A stretch of 64,000 nucleotides of DNA, taken from Hyphomicrobiales bacterium. GTDB lineage: Bacteria > Pseudomonadota > Alphaproteobacteria > Rhizobiales > Aestuariivirgaceae. The stretch's first letter is position 1. Every line of letters starts with the position of its first letter. Under the pieces are notes generated by a model. That model was not told the origin of the DNA. It was given only the letters and a program-made list of their open reading frames with translations, and searched no databases. Position numbers and translations under genes: made by a program. The stretch lies in contig JALXCV010000151.1 in the NCBI GenBank assembly GCA_026990765.1, positions 34,353-98,352 of the forward strand, written 5' to 3'. Shown one piece after another: positions 10,596-22,720 of this stretch.

Positions 10596-11786
10596 ATGAG
10601 GGTGCCCAGGCATATAACCGGAACTTCTATCTGGTTGATATTGTGGGGCTTAATTGGGGTTTCGATGCCATCCTGTTCCAGCGCACAAGATATTCTTTCT
10701 GCCGTTTCATTTGACAGCTTGCATCAATGGCATTCAGCCCGGCTGGATGGAACCCTGAAAGCATTCAAAAAATCATGCCGACAGATAATTGCAGCTTCTG
10801 AAAACCCTTCCAGAAAACCCCTATATGGCGGAGAACTTTCAGACTGGAAACCGGTATGTGGTCTGGCCTTGAATCTTCCCGATAATACATCAGACAAGCA
10901 TATTCGCCAGTTTTTTGAAACACATTTCAAGGCCTTTGAAGTCCATGATCCTGATTTGCCAAAAGGCCTGATTACCGGATATTATGAACCTGAAGTAACC
11001 GGCAGTCTGAAAAAATCTGAAAAACTCCATGTGCCGGTTTATTCACGCCCGGCTGATCTGATCGCCTTTGATTCTGCCCAGAGTAAAATCGCCGGGGTTA
11101 AATATGGGCGGCTTCAAAACTCAAGACCTGTACCATATTACACCCGTCGCCAGATTGAAGAAGGGGCTATCAGCAATCAGGGTCTTGAGCTGTTATATCT
11201 GTCTTCATATGCTGATGCGTTCTTTATGGCTGTGCAGGGGTCAGGCCGGGTAAGGCTGGAAGATGGTTCAGCCATCCGCCTGGCTTATGCTGGCAAGACC
11301 GGGCGAAAATATACCGCAATTGGCGCCGTGCTGGTAGCAGATGGCCAGATTGAAAGAAAAGACTTGTCGATGCAGACAATTCGCAAATGGATGCAGGAAC
11401 ATCCTGACAAGGCACGACAGTTGATGTGGAATAACAAGTCCTTTGTTTTTTTTAGAAAACTGGAGAATTCTCGGTCTTCATCCGGTCCTGTTGGCGCCCA
11501 ATATGTTCCTTTAACAGCCAGAACCAGTCTGGCGGTTGACAGGCGATACTGGGCATTTGGCACACCTGTCTGGCTGGAAACCAGCATCAGAACAACAAAA
11601 CAGGCTGAACGTTTTGATAATCTGATGATAGCGCAGGATACCGGCTCAGCCATCAGGGGATATAATCGCGGCGATATTTTTTTTGGATCGGGAAAAGAAG
11701 CAGCGATTCTGGCCGGTCACATGAGTTCCCCGGCTCGTATGGTAGTGTTCTTGCCAGATACTCTGGCTGAGAGGATAGCCAGATAA
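10596..11786 (+). CDS. mltA: Membrane-bound lytic murein transglycosylase A
   Basis: LITGYYEPEVTGSLKKS, FFMAVQGSGRVRLEDG, RRYWAFGTPVWLET, AQDTGSAIRGYNRGDIFFGSG. Confidence 0.95.
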   Translation: MRVPRHITGTSIWLILWGLIGVSMPSCSSAQDILSAVSFDSLHQWHSARLDGTLKAFKKSCRQIIAASENPSRKPLYGGELSDWKPVCGLALNLPDNTSDKHIRQFFETHFKAFEVHDPDLPKGLITGYYEPEVTGSLKKSEKLHVPVYSRPADLIAFDSAQSKIAGVKYGRLQNSRPVPYYTRRQIEEGAISNQGLELLYLSSYADAFFMAVQGSGRVRLEDGSAIRLAYAGKTGRKYTAIGAVLVADGQIERKDLSMQTIRKWMQEHPDKARQLMWNNKSFVFFRKLENSRSSSGPVGAQYVPLTARTSLAVDRRYWAFGTPVWLETSIRTTKQAERFDNLMIAQDTGSAIRGYNRGDIFFGSGKEAAILAGHMSSPARMVVFLPDTLAERIAR

Positions 11787-11790
11787 GCCG

Positions 11791-12390
11791 ATGACCAAAC
11801 ACAAGAAAAATATAGTCCCTGATTTTGAATTATGGAACCGGGTTGCTGCTACAGTTGATCCCATGCACCAGGATTTGAACCTGCAATTGCAAAAGCTGGA
11901 GAGCCATCCTCCAAAACCAGCGGCAAAACAATCTGCAAAGCCCAAAACTGGCAGGCAGTCCAATAAAATCCCGTCAAGAGCTACCACGCCATCGGTCATG
12001 ATATCCACCGGGCTTGACCGGCGCACGGAGCAAAGGCTGACACGCGGCAAAATTGCCGTTGATTGCCGTATTGATCTGCATGGTGACAATCTTGAAACTG
12101 CACGCCACCGCCTGCATAAATTCCTGCTCAATGCCTATCAGCAGGGCAACCGTACTGCCTTGGTAATAACCGGCAAGGGAACCTCTGGCTATACCCGCCA
12201 TACGCTGCATTCACGCGAATATCATGCAACTCCCGACTGGACCGGAAGATTGCGCCAGATGGTTCCTAACTGGCTGTGTGAATATGATTTTAATCCGCTG
12301 GTTTCCGGTTTCCAGCCCGCCCATCCCAAACATGGCGGGGGTGGTGCATTTTATGTGCGTATCCGCAATGTCCGAAAAAGGAGGCGCTGA
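11791..12390 (+). CDS. Smr/MutS2 C-terminal domain protein
   Basis: DCRIDLHGDNLETARHRLHKFLLNAYQQGNRTALVITGKG; Smr DLHG and GKG motifs. Confidence 0.93.
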   Translation: MTKHKKNIVPDFELWNRVAATVDPMHQDLNLQLQKLESHPPKPAAKQSAKPKTGRQSNKIPSRATTPSVMISTGLDRRTEQRLTRGKIAVDCRIDLHGDNLETARHRLHKFLLNAYQQGNRTALVITGKGTSGYTRHTLHSREYHATPDWTGRLRQMVPNWLCEYDFNPLVSGFQPAHPKHGGGGAFYVRIRNVRKRRR

Positions 12391-12392
12391 TA

Positions 12393-12755
12393 ATGACACC
12401 ATTTGGCGAACGTATCAGGCAATTGCGAGCACAAAAGCAGGTTACACTTAAACAGATGGCACAGGAAATAGGTGTTACCTCAGCTTACCTGTCAGCGCTT
12501 GAACATGGAAAACGCGGTCGGCCAAGCTGGTATCTGGTACAGCGAACCATAAGCTATTTTAATATTATCTGGGATGAGGCCGAAGAGCTTGTAAGGCTGG
12601 CCCGGATATCGCATCCAAAAATAACCATTGATACCAGCGGCCTGTCCCCACAGGCAACGAGGCTGGCAAACGCCCTGGCTGACAGAATAGACAGTCTGTC
12701 ACTTAAAGAGCTGGATGAATTACTGTCAATTATTGAGACTGAACCTAAAGAATGA
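12393..12755 (+). CDS. XRE-family helix-turn-helix regulator
   Basis: [45 protein letters not shown]_3 fold. Confidence 0.9.
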   Translation: MTPFGERIRQLRAQKQVTLKQMAQEIGVTSAYLSALEHGKRGRPSWYLVQRTISYFNIIWDEAEELVRLARISHPKITIDTSGLSPQATRLANALADRIDSLSLKELDELLSIIETEPKE

Positions 12756-14052
12756 ACTTGGAAAGATCCATATTGCGTGCCAGATCGCCAATATGTTCAT
12801 TCACATAATCAACATCCACATTGACAGTATCACCAGAGCGGTCGGTTGCTGTAAAATTGATTTCATCCAGAACCCGCTCCATTACGGTTTGCAACCGTCT
12901 GGCGCCAATATTTTCAACAGCTGAATTTACCTGAACAGCAATATCAGCCAGCGCATCTATCGCGTTTTCACTAAATTCCAGGGTTACACCTTCGGTTGCC
13001 AGCAGTGCCTTGTACTGCTTTATCAGACTGGCTTCCGGCTCGGTCAATATGCGTTTGAAATCATCCTTGACCAGCGCGCGCAACTCAACCCGGATAGGCA
13101 TTCTACCCTGCAATTCAGGCAGCAGGTCAGAAGGCTTGGCTACATGAAAGGCACCTGATGCAATGAACAATATATGATCGGTTTTCACCGTACCATATTT
13201 GGTGGAAACATTAGTACCCTCAAGCAAGGGCAGTAAATCGCGTTGCACACCTTCACGGCTGACATCACCACCCTGGCGTTCAGAGCGGGCACAAACCTTG
13301 TCTATTTCATCAAGGAATACGATGCCGTTATTCTCTACAATATTGATAGCCTCTTCAACGATCTGCTCATCATCCAGCAATTTATCGCTTTCTTCGCTGA
13401 TCAGCACTTCGTAAGAATCCTTGACCGACATTTTACGGGTTTTCATCTGCTGGCCCATGACCTTGCCCAGCATATCGGATATATTGAGCATGCCAACCGA
13501 AGCGCCGGGCATCCCGGGAATTTCAAAACTGGGCATTCCGCCACCAGTATCGGCTACCTCAACCTCAATCATGTTTTCATCAAGCTGGCCTGAACGCAGT
13601 TTTGACAAAAATGACTGGCGCGTTGAACTGGAAGCATTTTCCCCAACCAGCGCATCAAGCACTCTTTGCTCAGCCGTTTCATGTGCCCTGGCTTTTACTT
13701 CTTCTCTGCGCTTGGTCCTGACCAGAGAAATGGAGGTCTCAACCAGATCACGGATCATCTGTTCAACATCGCGGCCAACATACCCAACTTCGGTAAATTT
13801 GGTGGCCTCAACCTTGATAAAAGGAGCATTGGCAAGCTTGGCCAGCCTGCGGGCAATTTCAGTTTTCCCAACACCGGTAGGCCCTATCATCAAGATATTC
13901 TTGGGCAGGATTTCTTCGCGCAGATCATCTGCAACCTGCTTGCGCCGCCACCTGTTGCGCAAGGCAATTGCAACAGCCCGTTTGGCATCATTTTGACCAA
14001 TAATATACCGGTCAAGCTCTGAAACAATTTCTCTGGGGGAGAAGTCACTCAT
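12745..14052 (-). CDS. hslU: ATP-dependent protease ATPase subunit HslU
   Basis: [50 protein letters not shown]. Confidence 0.98.
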   Translation of the reverse strand: MSDFSPREIVSELDRYIIGQNDAKRAVAIALRNRWRRKQVADDLREEILPKNILMIGPTGVGKTEIARRLAKLANAPFIKVEATKFTEVGYVGRDVEQMIRDLVETSISLVRTKRREEVKARAHETAEQRVLDALVGENASSSTRQSFLSKLRSGQLDENMIEVEVADTGGGMPSFEIPGMPGASVGMLNISDMLGKVMGQQMKTRKMSVKDSYEVLISEESDKLLDDEQIVEEAINIVENNGIVFLDEIDKVCARSERQGGDVSREGVQRDLLPLLEGTNVSTKYGTVKTDHILFIASGAFHVAKPSDLLPELQGRMPIRVELRALVKDDFKRILTEPEASLIKQYKALLATEGVTLEFSENAIDALADIAVQVNSAVENIGARRLQTVMERVLDEINFTATDRSGDTVNVDVDYVNEHIGDLARNMDLSKFIL

Positions 14053-14064
14053 TATTTATCAATC

Positions 14065-14625
14065 TCATTCAGCAGCGTTGAGAATTTCAACGACAATATT
14101 TTCATTGGTATAAACACAGATATCAGCCGCAACTTTCATCGAACGCCGCACTATTTCTTCTGCATCAAAATCACTGTCAGCAAGGGCGCGGGCAGCAGCC
14201 AGGGCATAATTCCCCCCTGATCCAATGCCAATCATGCCAGCTTCCGGTTCCAGCACATCACCGGTTCCGGTAAGCACCAGCGAAACATTGGCATCAACCA
14301 CGATCATCATTGCCTCCAGTCGTCGCAAATAACGGTCTGTGCGCCAGTCCTTGGCTAACTCGACACATGCGCGGGTCAACTGTCCTGGATATTGTTCAAG
14401 CTTTGTTTCAAGCCGTTCGAAAAGCGTCATGGCATCAGCTGTTGCCCCGGCAAAACCGGCAATAACATCACCGCCTGCAAGCGGTCGTACCTTGCGGGCA
14501 TTGGATTTGATCACCGTATTTGCCAGTGAAACCTGACCATCTCCAGCCACCACAACCTTGCCACCCTTGCGCACGGTGAGAATGGTTGTTGCATGCCAGC
14601 TGTTACTGTTTTTTGATTGAGTCAT
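14065..14625 (-). CDS. hslV: ATP-dependent protease peptidase subunit HslV
   Basis: [37 protein letters not shown]; start set to MTQSKN (track start 14643). Confidence 0.97.
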   Translation of the reverse strand: MTQSKNSNSWHATTILTVRKGGKVVVAGDGQVSLANTVIKSNARKVRPLAGGDVIAGFAGATADAMTLFERLETKLEQYPGQLTRACVELAKDWRTDRYLRRLEAMMIVVDANVSLVLTGTGDVLEPEAGMIGIGSGGNYALAAARALADSDFDAEEIVRRSMKVAADICVYTNENIVVEILNAAE

Positions 14626-14767
14626 AATCGCTCCTGATATCATATCCTTTCATTTAGTTGTTTCGCAGCTTAAATAAAACCCTTAAAGCATAAACTTTCT
14701 AACGTTTGCCAAACAGGCAAGACCTGCTAAAAGCAAAACGGTAAATCAAATGCCAGGAGCAAATGCA

Positions 14768-15361
14768 ATGCGCACAGCAAATGTGGAACGCAACACCAGC
14801 GAGACAAAAGTCTCGGTTGAATTGAATTTGGATGGCACCGGTGTTTATGATGTCAGCACCGGTATCGGCTTTCTTGATCATATGCTGGAGCAGCTTTCCA
14901 AACACTCCCTGATTGATCTCAAATTGCGGGCTGAGGGTGATTTGCACATTGATATGCACCATACAACAGAAGATTGCGGTATTGCCATTGGTCAGGCATT
15001 TGCCAAAGCTGCAGGTGAGCGGCGTGGTATAAACCGCTTTTCCCAATGTTATTTGCCAATGGATGAAACCCTGTCACGGATTGCCATTGATGTCTCGGGT
15101 CGCCCCTATCTTGTCTGGAAGGTAGAGTTTGATCGTCCCAAAATTGGTGATATGGATACTGAACTTTTTCGTGAATGGTTCCAGGCATTTGTTCAAAATG
15201 CCGGTATAAGCTTGCATGTTGAAACCCTTTACGGAACAAACAATCATCATATTATTGAAAGCTGTTTCAAAGGTCTGGCCCGGGCCTTGCGACAGGCGAT
15301 TGAAACAGATCCACGCCAGAAAGACATAATTCCATCAACCAAAGGCTCATTGAGCGGATAG
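14768..15361 (+). CDS. hisB: Imidazoleglycerol-phosphate dehydratase
   Basis: [54 protein letters not shown]; probable start ATGCGC at 14768 (alternative 14750). Confidence 0.97.
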   Translation: MRTANVERNTSETKVSVELNLDGTGVYDVSTGIGFLDHMLEQLSKHSLIDLKLRAEGDLHIDMHHTTEDCGIAIGQAFAKAAGERRGINRFSQCYLPMDETLSRIAIDVSGRPYLVWKVEFDRPKIGDMDTELFREWFQAFVQNAGISLHVETLYGTNNHHIIESCFKGLARALRQAIETDPRQKDIIPSTKGSLSG

Positions 15362-15383
15362 TTTGTAAAGGCTGATTTTACCC

Positions 15384-15818
15384 ATGAAACTATACACCAT
15401 TCATTCCCGGCAGGAGGATCTTGGCTCCCTGACCGGCCTTGCCAATGATGTGGTACTGGTCAATGACGGCTTTAGCTGGTCGGCTCTGTTCCTGCCAACG
15501 GTCTGGTTTCTTGCCAAAAAAATGTGGATTGTGTTTGCCATATATCTGGCCCTGCAGGCAATAGTATTGAGTGCGGTCTATTATTTCTCCTGGCCGATGG
15601 CATTATTTTCTACCATAAAGTTTGCCGGGAACATCATTTTGGGCTTTGAAGGCAATGAGCTTTATCGCTGGAGTCTGGAACGGCAAAGATATCACGAGCA
15701 GGGGACAATCGCAGCCCGTGATCTGGTATCGGCTGAACACCGCTTCTTTTCATACATAACTTCCGGCAGAGCTCATAACCGCCGGGCTGGTGAAGCAAAT
15801 TACGGGAATGCAGAATAG
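15384..15818 (+). CDS. DUF2628-like membrane protein
   Basis: Short protein with TM segments (FSWSALFLPTVWFLAKKMWI...), within the his cluster. Confidence 0.7.
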   Translation: MKLYTIHSRQEDLGSLTGLANDVVLVNDGFSWSALFLPTVWFLAKKMWIVFAIYLALQAIVLSAVYYFSWPMALFSTIKFAGNIILGFEGNELYRWSLERQRYHEQGTIAARDLVSAEHRFFSYITSGRAHNRRAGEANYGNAE

Positions 15819-16468
15819 TGAAGACAGTAATTATTGATTATGGTTCAGGAAACCTTCGTTCGGCGCAAAAGGCGTTTGAGCGAGCTGCTGCATCTGCACA
15901 AATGGCAATGTCGGTAAGCCTTACATCAGATCCGGATGAAGTAGACCAGGCTGATAAAATAGTTCTTCCTGGCGTTGGTGCCTATCGTGACTGTCGCGAC
16001 GGGATCAGGCGTCTTGATGGCATGTGGGAAGCAATTGAAAAAGCTGTTATTGCAGATTACAAACCGTTTTTTGGCATATGCGTCGGCATGCAGCTAATGG
16101 CTGATGTTGGTCTGGAACATGGAAGTACTGATGGCTTTGGCTGGATAAAAGGCAGGGTTGAAAAGATGCAACCTCAGGATACTTCTCTGAAAATCCCGCA
16201 AATGGGCTGGAATACCCTTGATCTGCACCATAATCATCCGGTGATGGCTAATATCAAAACCGGCCCGGAAGGTCTGCATGCCTATTTTGTCCACTCCTAC
16301 CAGCTGGTTCCTGAAGATGATGCTGACTTGATTGCAACCACTGATTATGGTGGACCGGTTACGGCTATTGTTGCCACAGATAATCTTGTCGGTACTCAGT
16401 TTCATCCTGAAAAGAGCCAGAAGCTTGGTCTGGCAATGATTGAAAACTTCCTCAAATGGAAATGCTGA
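15818..16468 (+). CDS. hisH: Imidazole glycerol phosphate synthase subunit HisH
   Basis: [48 protein letters not shown] start. Confidence 0.97.
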   Translation: MKTVIIDYGSGNLRSAQKAFERAAASAQMAMSVSLTSDPDEVDQADKIVLPGVGAYRDCRDGIRRLDGMWEAIEKAVIADYKPFFGICVGMQLMADVGLEHGSTDGFGWIKGRVEKMQPQDTSLKIPQMGWNTLDLHHNHPVMANIKTGPEGLHAYFVHSYQLVPEDDADLIATTDYGGPVTAIVATDNLVGTQFHPEKSQKLGLAMIENFLKWKC

Positions 16469-16472
16469 ACCC

Positions 16473-17219
16473 ATGATATTATTTCCCGCAATTGACTTGA
16501 AAGACGGCCAGTGTGTACGCCTCAAATTAGGCGACATGGATCAGGTAACGGTGTTTAACGACAGCCCCGGTGATCAGGCAAGACAGTTTGAAGCTGCCGG
16601 GTTTGAATGGCTGCATCTTGTTGATCTGAACGGGGCTTTTGCCGGTAAACCGGTTAATGGTGATGCAGTTGAAGAAATTCTTGCTGCAACCAGCCTGCCC
16701 TGTCAGCTTGGTGGTGGTATCCGCGATCTTGCGACAATTGAAATGTGGCTTGACAAGGGAATTGCCAGGGTAATTTTAGGGACAGTAGCGGTACGAAACC
16801 CGGAACTGGTCAAGCAGGCCTGTTCAGCTTTTCCCGGTAAAGTCGCTGTTGGCATTGATGCCAGGGATGCAAAAGTTGCAGTTGAAGGCTGGGCTGAAAC
16901 CTCAAGCATGACAGCCATTGAAATGGCAGCAAGATTTGAAGATGCCGGAGCCTGTGCAATAATCTACACAGATATAGACCGTGATGGCATTCTCAAAGGT
17001 ATTAATTTCAAATCTACTCTCGAACTGGCAAACTCCACTTCAATACCGGTTATTGCCAGTGGTGGACTGGCATCTATCAGGGATATTGAACGACTGGTAG
17101 AAAAGGATTGCGACAAGCTGCTTGGTGCCATATCGGGCAGAGCCATATATGATGGAAGGCTTGACCCAGCCGCTGCCCTTCAACTGATCAAACAATCAAA
17201 GGTTAGAACCAATGCTTAA
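16473..17219 (+). CDS. hisA: Phosphoribosylformimino-5-aminoimidazole carboxamide ribotide isomerase
   Basis: [22 protein letters not shown]; start refined from 16440. Confidence 0.97.
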   Translation: MILFPAIDLKDGQCVRLKLGDMDQVTVFNDSPGDQARQFEAAGFEWLHLVDLNGAFAGKPVNGDAVEEILAATSLPCQLGGGIRDLATIEMWLDKGIARVILGTVAVRNPELVKQACSAFPGKVAVGIDARDAKVAVEGWAETSSMTAIEMAARFEDAGACAIIYTDIDRDGILKGINFKSTLELANSTSIPVIASGGLASIRDIERLVEKDCDKLLGAISGRAIYDGRLDPAAALQLIKQSKVRTNA

Positions 17220-17994
17220 AGCCCGGGTAATACCCTGCCTTGATGTTAAAGACGGGCGCGTGGTAAAGGGAATAAATTTTGTCGACCTGCGCGATGCCGG
17301 CGATCCGGTAGAAATCGCCAAGGCATATGATGCAGCAGGTGCTGATGAATTGTGTTTTCTTGACATAACAGCCTCACATGAAAAACGCGGTATCATCCTT
17401 GATGTGGTTCGCCATACTGCCGAGCAGTGTTTCATGCCGCTAACCGTTGGTGGTGGAGTAAAAGAAGTTGAAGATATCCGCCAGCTTTTATTGGCAGGTG
17501 CTGACAAGGTTTCAATCAATACGGCAGCGGTTAATAATCCTGAGCTGATCGAGCAGGCCGCAAAGCGCTTTGGCAGCCAGTGCATTGTTGTTGCCATTGA
17601 TGCCAAACAGGTATCAGCAGAAGGTGAGCCATTAAAATGGGAAATTTTTACACATGGTGGCCGCACCCATACCGGAATTGATGCAATTGAGTTTGCCAAA
17701 AAAGTGGTTGCGCTTGGAGCAGGCGAGATATTGCTGACTTCCATGGATCGCGATGGTACAGGCATAGGTTTTAATATTGAACTTACCCGGGCAATCTGTG
17801 ATGCGGTGAATGTGCCGGTTATTGCCAGTGGCGGTGTGGGAACTCTTGATCATATGGTTGATGGCATCAAACTGACCGGTGCAACAGCAGTACTGGCAGC
17901 ATCTATTTTTCATTTTGGCACCTTTACCATTGCTGAAACCAAGGCCCATATGGCAGCAAACGGAGTACCGGTTCGTCAGGATCCGGGCAATTGA
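17212..17994 (+). CDS. hisF: Imidazole glycerol phosphate synthase subunit HisF
   Basis: [32 protein letters not shown]. Confidence 0.98.
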   Translation: MLKARVIPCLDVKDGRVVKGINFVDLRDAGDPVEIAKAYDAAGADELCFLDITASHEKRGIILDVVRHTAEQCFMPLTVGGGVKEVEDIRQLLLAGADKVSINTAAVNNPELIEQAAKRFGSQCIVVAIDAKQVSAEGEPLKWEIFTHGGRTHTGIDAIEFAKKVVALGAGEILLTSMDRDGTGIGFNIELTRAICDAVNVPVIASGGVGTLDHMVDGIKLTGATAVLAASIFHFGTFTIAETKAHMAANGVPVRQDPGN

Positions 17995-18007
17995 GAAATA
18001 ACAAATC

Positions 18008-18346
18008 ATGACAGAAACCAGACAGATACTTGACCGGCTGATTGAGACAATCGATGCTCGCAAAACTGCGTCACCCGCTGAATCCTATACAGCCCATCTG
18101 TTATCGAGTGGTATTGAAAAATGTGCCAAGAAGTTTGGTGAAGAAGCTGTTGAAACAGCTCTGGCTGCCATGACCGGAGACAGGCAGCATATTGCTTCTG
18201 AAGCAGCCGATGTGATGTATCATCTGCTGGTATTGCTTGCCGCCAGTGATGTTTCATTTGATCAGGTTCTGGAAAACCTTGAGGCTCGCACCTCCCGCTC
18301 AGGCCATGCAGAAAAAGCCTCCCGGTCGCTGCATCAGGATAAATAA
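18008..18346 (+). CDS. hisE: Phosphoribosyl-ATP pyrophosphatase
   Basis: KCAKKFGEEAVETALAAM, EAADVMYHLLVLLA. Confidence 0.95.
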   Translation: MTETRQILDRLIETIDARKTASPAESYTAHLLSSGIEKCAKKFGEEAVETALAAMTGDRQHIASEAADVMYHLLVLLAASDVSFDQVLENLEARTSRSGHAEKASRSLHQDK

Positions 18347-18352
18347 TCAACA

Positions 18353-19297
18353 ATGCACTCCTCCGGCCCCTCTCCCTATCGCAGATTCACCCGTGATCAA
18401 TGGGCCAAACTGCGCGATGATATGCCCCTTACCCTGACAGCTGATGAGCTTGATGAGCTGCGCGGTCTTAATGATCGCGTTAACATGGATGAGGTCGTAG
18501 CGGTATATCTGCCCCTGTCACGTCTGTTGAGTCTTTATGTGGCCGCCAGACAAAAGCTGTTCAGGGCTACCCAGAAATTTACCCATGCCGGTGATCGAAA
18601 AGTACCCTATATAATTGGTATGGCCGGTAGTGTTGCAGCCGGTAAAAGCACTATGGCCCGTGTTCTCAAAACCCTGCTGGCCCGCTGGCCTGATCATCCC
18701 AAGGTTGACCTTATTCCAACTGACGGGTTTTTGCTGAATAACGCCACTCTGGAACGTGACGGGCTGATGAACCGCAAAGGTTTCCCGGAAAGCTATGATG
18801 TACGCAGTCTGTTGCAGTTTCTGTCAGATATCAAGGCTGGCAAGAAAAATGTAAGTGCTCCGGTATATTCACACCTTGTCTATGATGTGATTGAAGGCCA
18901 GTCGATTGTCATCGATCAGCCTGACATTCTTATCGTAGAGGGTTTGAATGTCCTGCAAACCGGGCGCCCGCCAAAGGATGGCCAGGCCATACCCTATGTT
19001 TCAGACTATTTTGATTTTTCAATCTATATTGATGCGGATGAAGAAGATTTGCGCGACTGGTATGTAAATCGTTTCTTCACTTTGCGAGAGACGGCTTTTC
19101 AGGACCCGAAATCATATTTTCATCGCTATGCAAAATTGTCAGATGCAGAAACTTCCCAAACAGCCAACCGCATATGGGATACAATCAATCTGGTAAATCT
19201 GCGAGACAATGTTCTCCCGACCCGCCAGCGGGCTGATCTGATAGTTCGCAAGGAAGAAAACCATCTGATCAGCACCATGTATTTGCGGCGATTATAA
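18353..19297 (+). CDS. coaA: Pantothenate kinase type I
   Basis: [51 protein letters not shown]. Confidence 0.97.
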   Translation: MHSSGPSPYRRFTRDQWAKLRDDMPLTLTADELDELRGLNDRVNMDEVVAVYLPLSRLLSLYVAARQKLFRATQKFTHAGDRKVPYIIGMAGSVAAGKSTMARVLKTLLARWPDHPKVDLIPTDGFLLNNATLERDGLMNRKGFPESYDVRSLLQFLSDIKAGKKNVSAPVYSHLVYDVIEGQSIVIDQPDILIVEGLNVLQTGRPPKDGQAIPYVSDYFDFSIYIDADEEDLRDWYVNRFFTLRETAFQDPKSYFHRYAKLSDAETSQTANRIWDTINLVNLRDNVLPTRQRADLIVRKEENHLISTMYLRRL

Positions 19298-20284
19298 CAG
19301 ACCGTTTTCTTCAGCCAGAGCTTTAAGAGATGTCCTTGGTCGGGCGCCAATATGAGAAATGATTTCACTGGCGCATAAAGCACCAAGCCTGGCACAGCTT
19401 GCATTGTCCTTACCCATTGTATAGCCGGTAAGAAAACCGGCAGCAAACAGATCACCAGCCCCTGTTGTATCGACTACACTATCAATTTTAACTGCCTCAA
19501 CCACATGAACTTCATCGGCTGTGACAATAACACTGCCAGCAGCGGATCGAGTCAAAACAGCAAGTTTGCAATCCTGTCTTGCAGCCTGCATGGCATCATC
19601 AAAACTGCTTACCTGATAAAGTGATTTAATTTCATCCTCATTGGCAAACAGGATGTCAACATCTGAACTGATCAGATCACGGAAACTGTCCCTGTGTCTG
19701 TCGACACAGAATGAATCGGAAAGTGACAGGGAAACATCACGTCCGGCATCACTGGCAATGGCGGTGGCTTTTTTGAAAGCTTTTTTGGCCTCTTCCGGAT
19801 CCCACAAGAAACCTTCAAGATAGGTAATACTGGCTGAACGCACCAGATCTTCATCAATCTGGTCAGGGCCAAGCAGAACGCAGGCACCCAGAAAAGTATT
19901 CATCGTGCGCTCGCCATCTGGTGTAATCAGAATGATTGAACGGGCAGTCTCTGGCCCTGCATTTGATGGCGGGGTTGGAAAGTTCACACCTGCCGATGTT
20001 ATATCATGCCTGAATACATCGCCAAGCTGATCATCTTTAACCATACCGATAAAGGCACCTGTTCCACCCAGTGAGCTGATACCGGCAATACTATTGGCAA
20101 CTGAGCCACCGGAAACTTCAATCCCCGGTCCAAGCGCTGCATACAAGTCTCTTGCCTGATTTTCATCAATAAGGTTCATCGAACCTTTGACGATGCCTCG
20201 TTCTTCAAGGAAAGAATCCTCAACATTTGACAATACATCCACAATGGCATTGCCAATCCCCAGTACATCAACTGTTGATTCCAT
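19292..20284 (-). CDS. PfkB-family (adenosine/ribokinase-like) sugar kinase
   Basis: [51 protein letters not shown]. Confidence 0.92.
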   Translation of the reverse strand: MESTVDVLGIGNAIVDVLSNVEDSFLEERGIVKGSMNLIDENQARDLYAALGPGIEVSGGSVANSIAGISSLGGTGAFIGMVKDDQLGDVFRHDITSAGVNFPTPPSNAGPETARSIILITPDGERTMNTFLGACVLLGPDQIDEDLVRSASITYLEGFLWDPEEAKKAFKKATAIASDAGRDVSLSLSDSFCVDRHRDSFRDLISSDVDILFANEDEIKSLYQVSSFDDAMQAARQDCKLAVLTRSAAGSVIVTADEVHVVEAVKIDSVVDTTGAGDLFAAGFLTGYTMGKDNASCARLGALCASEIISHIGARPRTSLKALAEENGLL

Positions 20285-20430
20285 AATCTATATCCTGTTT
20301 TGTGATTATTCGGCTGATTTGATTTCGCCGGGAGTATAGGCATATTTATGAATAAAACAACTGCTCCGACTTGTCATTTACGGGTTGAATAACTATTTAA
20401 ATCCTATCAACACACAAAGAACCGGGAAAC

Positions 20431-21090
20431 ATGATAGCAGCAGCCTTGCGTGCCCTTGAAGATGTATTGTCACCAGCTTTCAGGAAAGTTTTGTGGCGAT
20501 CAATTGGCTTGACCATTGCCCTGTTTGCCGGAATTTTACTGGCTGTTGAAACAGGTATTTCCTTTATGACTGCTTTTCCCTGGCCATGGCTGGGGACTGT
20601 ACTGGCCGTTGCTACGGGTCTTGGAATATTTGCGGCGTTTATATTTCTTATGGCCCCTGTAACTGCTGTATTTGCCGGATTCTATCTGGATGAAATTGCT
20701 GAAATAGTTGAAACCCGCGATTATGCTCAAGACCTGCCAGGTCGGCCAATATCTGCAATGACAGGTGCAATCATTGCCGTTCAGTTCGGATTACTGGTTC
20801 TGCTGGTCAATCTGTTATTGCTGCCGACATTATTTTTTGGCATCGGAGCAATTTTGATGCTGATAGCCAATGCCTATCTGTTGGGCCGGGAATATTTCTC
20901 CATGGTAGCCATGCGCCATATGCCAGTTCGTGATGCTGCCATGCTGCGCAAGGCCAATACCGGCAGAATTTTCACGGCCGCATTCATACCTGCTGCAATT
21001 GCCATGATACCGGTAGTAAATATTCTGGTTCCCTTATTTTCAACATCGTATTTTGTGCATATTTTCAAAAAAATAATCCATGATCAATAA
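20431..21090 (+). CDS. EI24/CysZ-like multi-pass membrane protein
   Basis: RKVLWRSIGLTIALF..., FAGFYLDEIAEIVE, LGREYFSMVAMRHM typical of the CysZ/EI24 domain. Confidence 0.82.
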   Translation: MIAAALRALEDVLSPAFRKVLWRSIGLTIALFAGILLAVETGISFMTAFPWPWLGTVLAVATGLGIFAAFIFLMAPVTAVFAGFYLDEIAEIVETRDYAQDLPGRPISAMTGAIIAVQFGLLVLLVNLLLLPTLFFGIGAILMLIANAYLLGREYFSMVAMRHMPVRDAAMLRKANTGRIFTAAFIPAAIAMIPVVNILVPLFSTSYFVHIFKKIIHDQ

Positions 21091-21737
21091 TTGGTCTTGT
21101 CGGGGAACCCGCAAAGATCATTGATGATACATTTAACGCAATCTGGTTTGCGGGCCTTGCATACATAGCGTCCATGCAAAATCAGCCAGTGATGAGCATT
21201 GAGCTTGTATCTGTCAGGAATGGCTTTCAACAGGCCTTTTTCAACTTCCAGCGGGGTTTTCCCAAAGGCTATACCGGTTCTGTTACTGACCCGAAACAAA
21301 TGTGTATCAACCGCAATGGTTGGCTGTCCAAAACAGATATTCAAAACCACATTGGCAGTTTTCCTGCCAACACCCGGTAAACTTTCCAGTTCTTTGGCTG
21401 TACGGGGCACTTGTGAATTGTATTTTTCAACAAGTGTTTTTGACAGGCCAATTACATTTTTAGCCTTGTTGCGATAAAGGCCTATGGTCTTGATATAATC
21501 TCGAACCTTTCTTTCTCCCAGAGCCAGCATTTTTTCAGGGGTGTCAGCAACTGCAAATAGTGATCTGGTTGCTTTATTCACGCCTTTATCTGTTGCCTGG
21601 GCTGATAACACCACCGCCACCAGAAAGGTAAAATCATTGACAGATTCCAGCTCACCCTCAGGTTCAGGGTCATTGGCTGCAAAGCGGGAAAAGATTTCAT
21701 TGACAATTTTTGCCGACAGTTTTTTGCGTCTGGCCAT
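21084..21737 (-). CDS. nth: Endonuclease III
   Basis: FLVAVVLSAQATDKGVNKATRSLF; ESLPGVGRKTANVVLN; FeS Cys cluster CKARKPDCVKCIINDLC. Confidence 0.96.
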   Translation of the reverse strand: MARRKKLSAKIVNEIFSRFAANDPEPEGELESVNDFTFLVAVVLSAQATDKGVNKATRSLFAVADTPEKMLALGERKVRDYIKTIGLYRNKAKNVIGLSKTLVEKYNSQVPRTAKELESLPGVGRKTANVVLNICFGQPTIAVDTHLFRVSNRTGIAFGKTPLEVEKGLLKAIPDRYKLNAHHWLILHGRYVCKARKPDCVKCIINDLCGFPDKTNY

Positions 21738-21856
21738 ATGTGCAGTATCCACCAGTTTGGGTAAAAGTTGTTTTGGTAATAATTCAGGTTAAACCAGATG
21801 ACTGCCGGGAACAAGAAACGGGTGGCATCTTGTCTGAAACCGGCTATCATTATTCT

Positions 21857-22720
21857 ATGAACATGAAAAATGATGACAAAAACACCGATGATTACCAGAC
21901 AGTCTGCAAGGTAATAGAAACCATTTCCGAAAATTGGCGATCACAACCAGGGCTTGATGAGCTGGCTGATTCAGTTGGTTTAAGCCCGTTTCATCTGCAG
22001 CGTCTGTTCTCGCGCTGGGCAGGCATCAGTCCCAAGCAGTTCCTGCAGGCAATAACTCTTGATCATGCCCGCAACATGCTAAAGGATTCAGCAACCCTGC
22101 TTGATGCCGCCTATGAAACCGGTTTGTCTGGGCCGGGGCGTTTGCATGATCTGTTTGTCAGCCATGAAGGCATGAGCCCGGGTCTCTACAAGAAAAAGGG
22201 TGAGGGTTTATGTATCAATTATGGCTTTCATCCCTGCCCGTTTGGAACAGCTATAATAATGGCAACCGAAACTGGTCTCATCGGGCTTGCATTTGCTGAT
22301 AATGGTGGTGAAACCACAGCCTTTGAAGATATGAGTGCCAGATGGCCAAATGCACGATTTGTACATTCACAAGCTTTCACAGCACCTTATACAGGGCAGA
22401 TATTTGGTCCTTCGGGGGCAAATTCAGGCCAGCCTTTGCGACTGACATTTATTGGAACAGATTTTGAAATCAGGGTCTGGGAGACCCTGTTGAAGATACC
22501 AATGGGGCGAGCTGTTTCCTACAGCGATATAGCCAGCCATATTGACCGGCCCCGGGCAGTGCGTGCAGTTGGAACCGCTGTTGGTAAAAACCCGCTATCT
22601 TTTGTTGTACCCTGTCACCGGGTTTTGGGCAAAACCGGCTCCTTGTGCGGCTATCACTGGGGGATAACCCGCAAGAAAGCTATTCTTGGCTGGGAAAAGG
22701 GACAATTATCAAGGATTTAA
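21857..22720 (+). CDS. Fused AraC-type HTH plus methylated-DNA-protein cysteine methyltransferase (Ada-like without the N-terminal Ada Zn domain)
   Basis: N-terminal AraC HTH ([28 protein letters not shown]), C-terminal [10 protein letters not shown] active site; start ATG 21857. Confidence 0.92.
   Translation: MNMKNDDKNTDDYQTVCKVIETISENWRSQPGLDELADSVGLSPFHLQRLFSRWAGISPKQFLQAITLDHARNMLKDSATLLDAAYETGLSGPGRLHDLFVSHEGMSPGLYKKKGEGLCINYGFHPCPFGTAIIMATETGLIGLAFADNGGETTAFEDMSARWPNARFVHSQAFTAPYTGQIFGPSGANSGQPLRLTFIGTDFEIRVWETLLKIPMGRAVSYSDIASHIDRPRAVRAVGTAVGKNPLSFVVPCHRVLGKTGSLCGYHWGITRKKAILGWEKGQLSRI

Noticed and set aside
13421-13996. 191-aa plus-strand ORF
   Set aside because: Antisense to hslU, biased Ser/Arg/Leu composition typical of shadow ORFs.
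17196-17765. 189-aa minus-strand ORF
   Set aside because: Antisense shadow of hisF.
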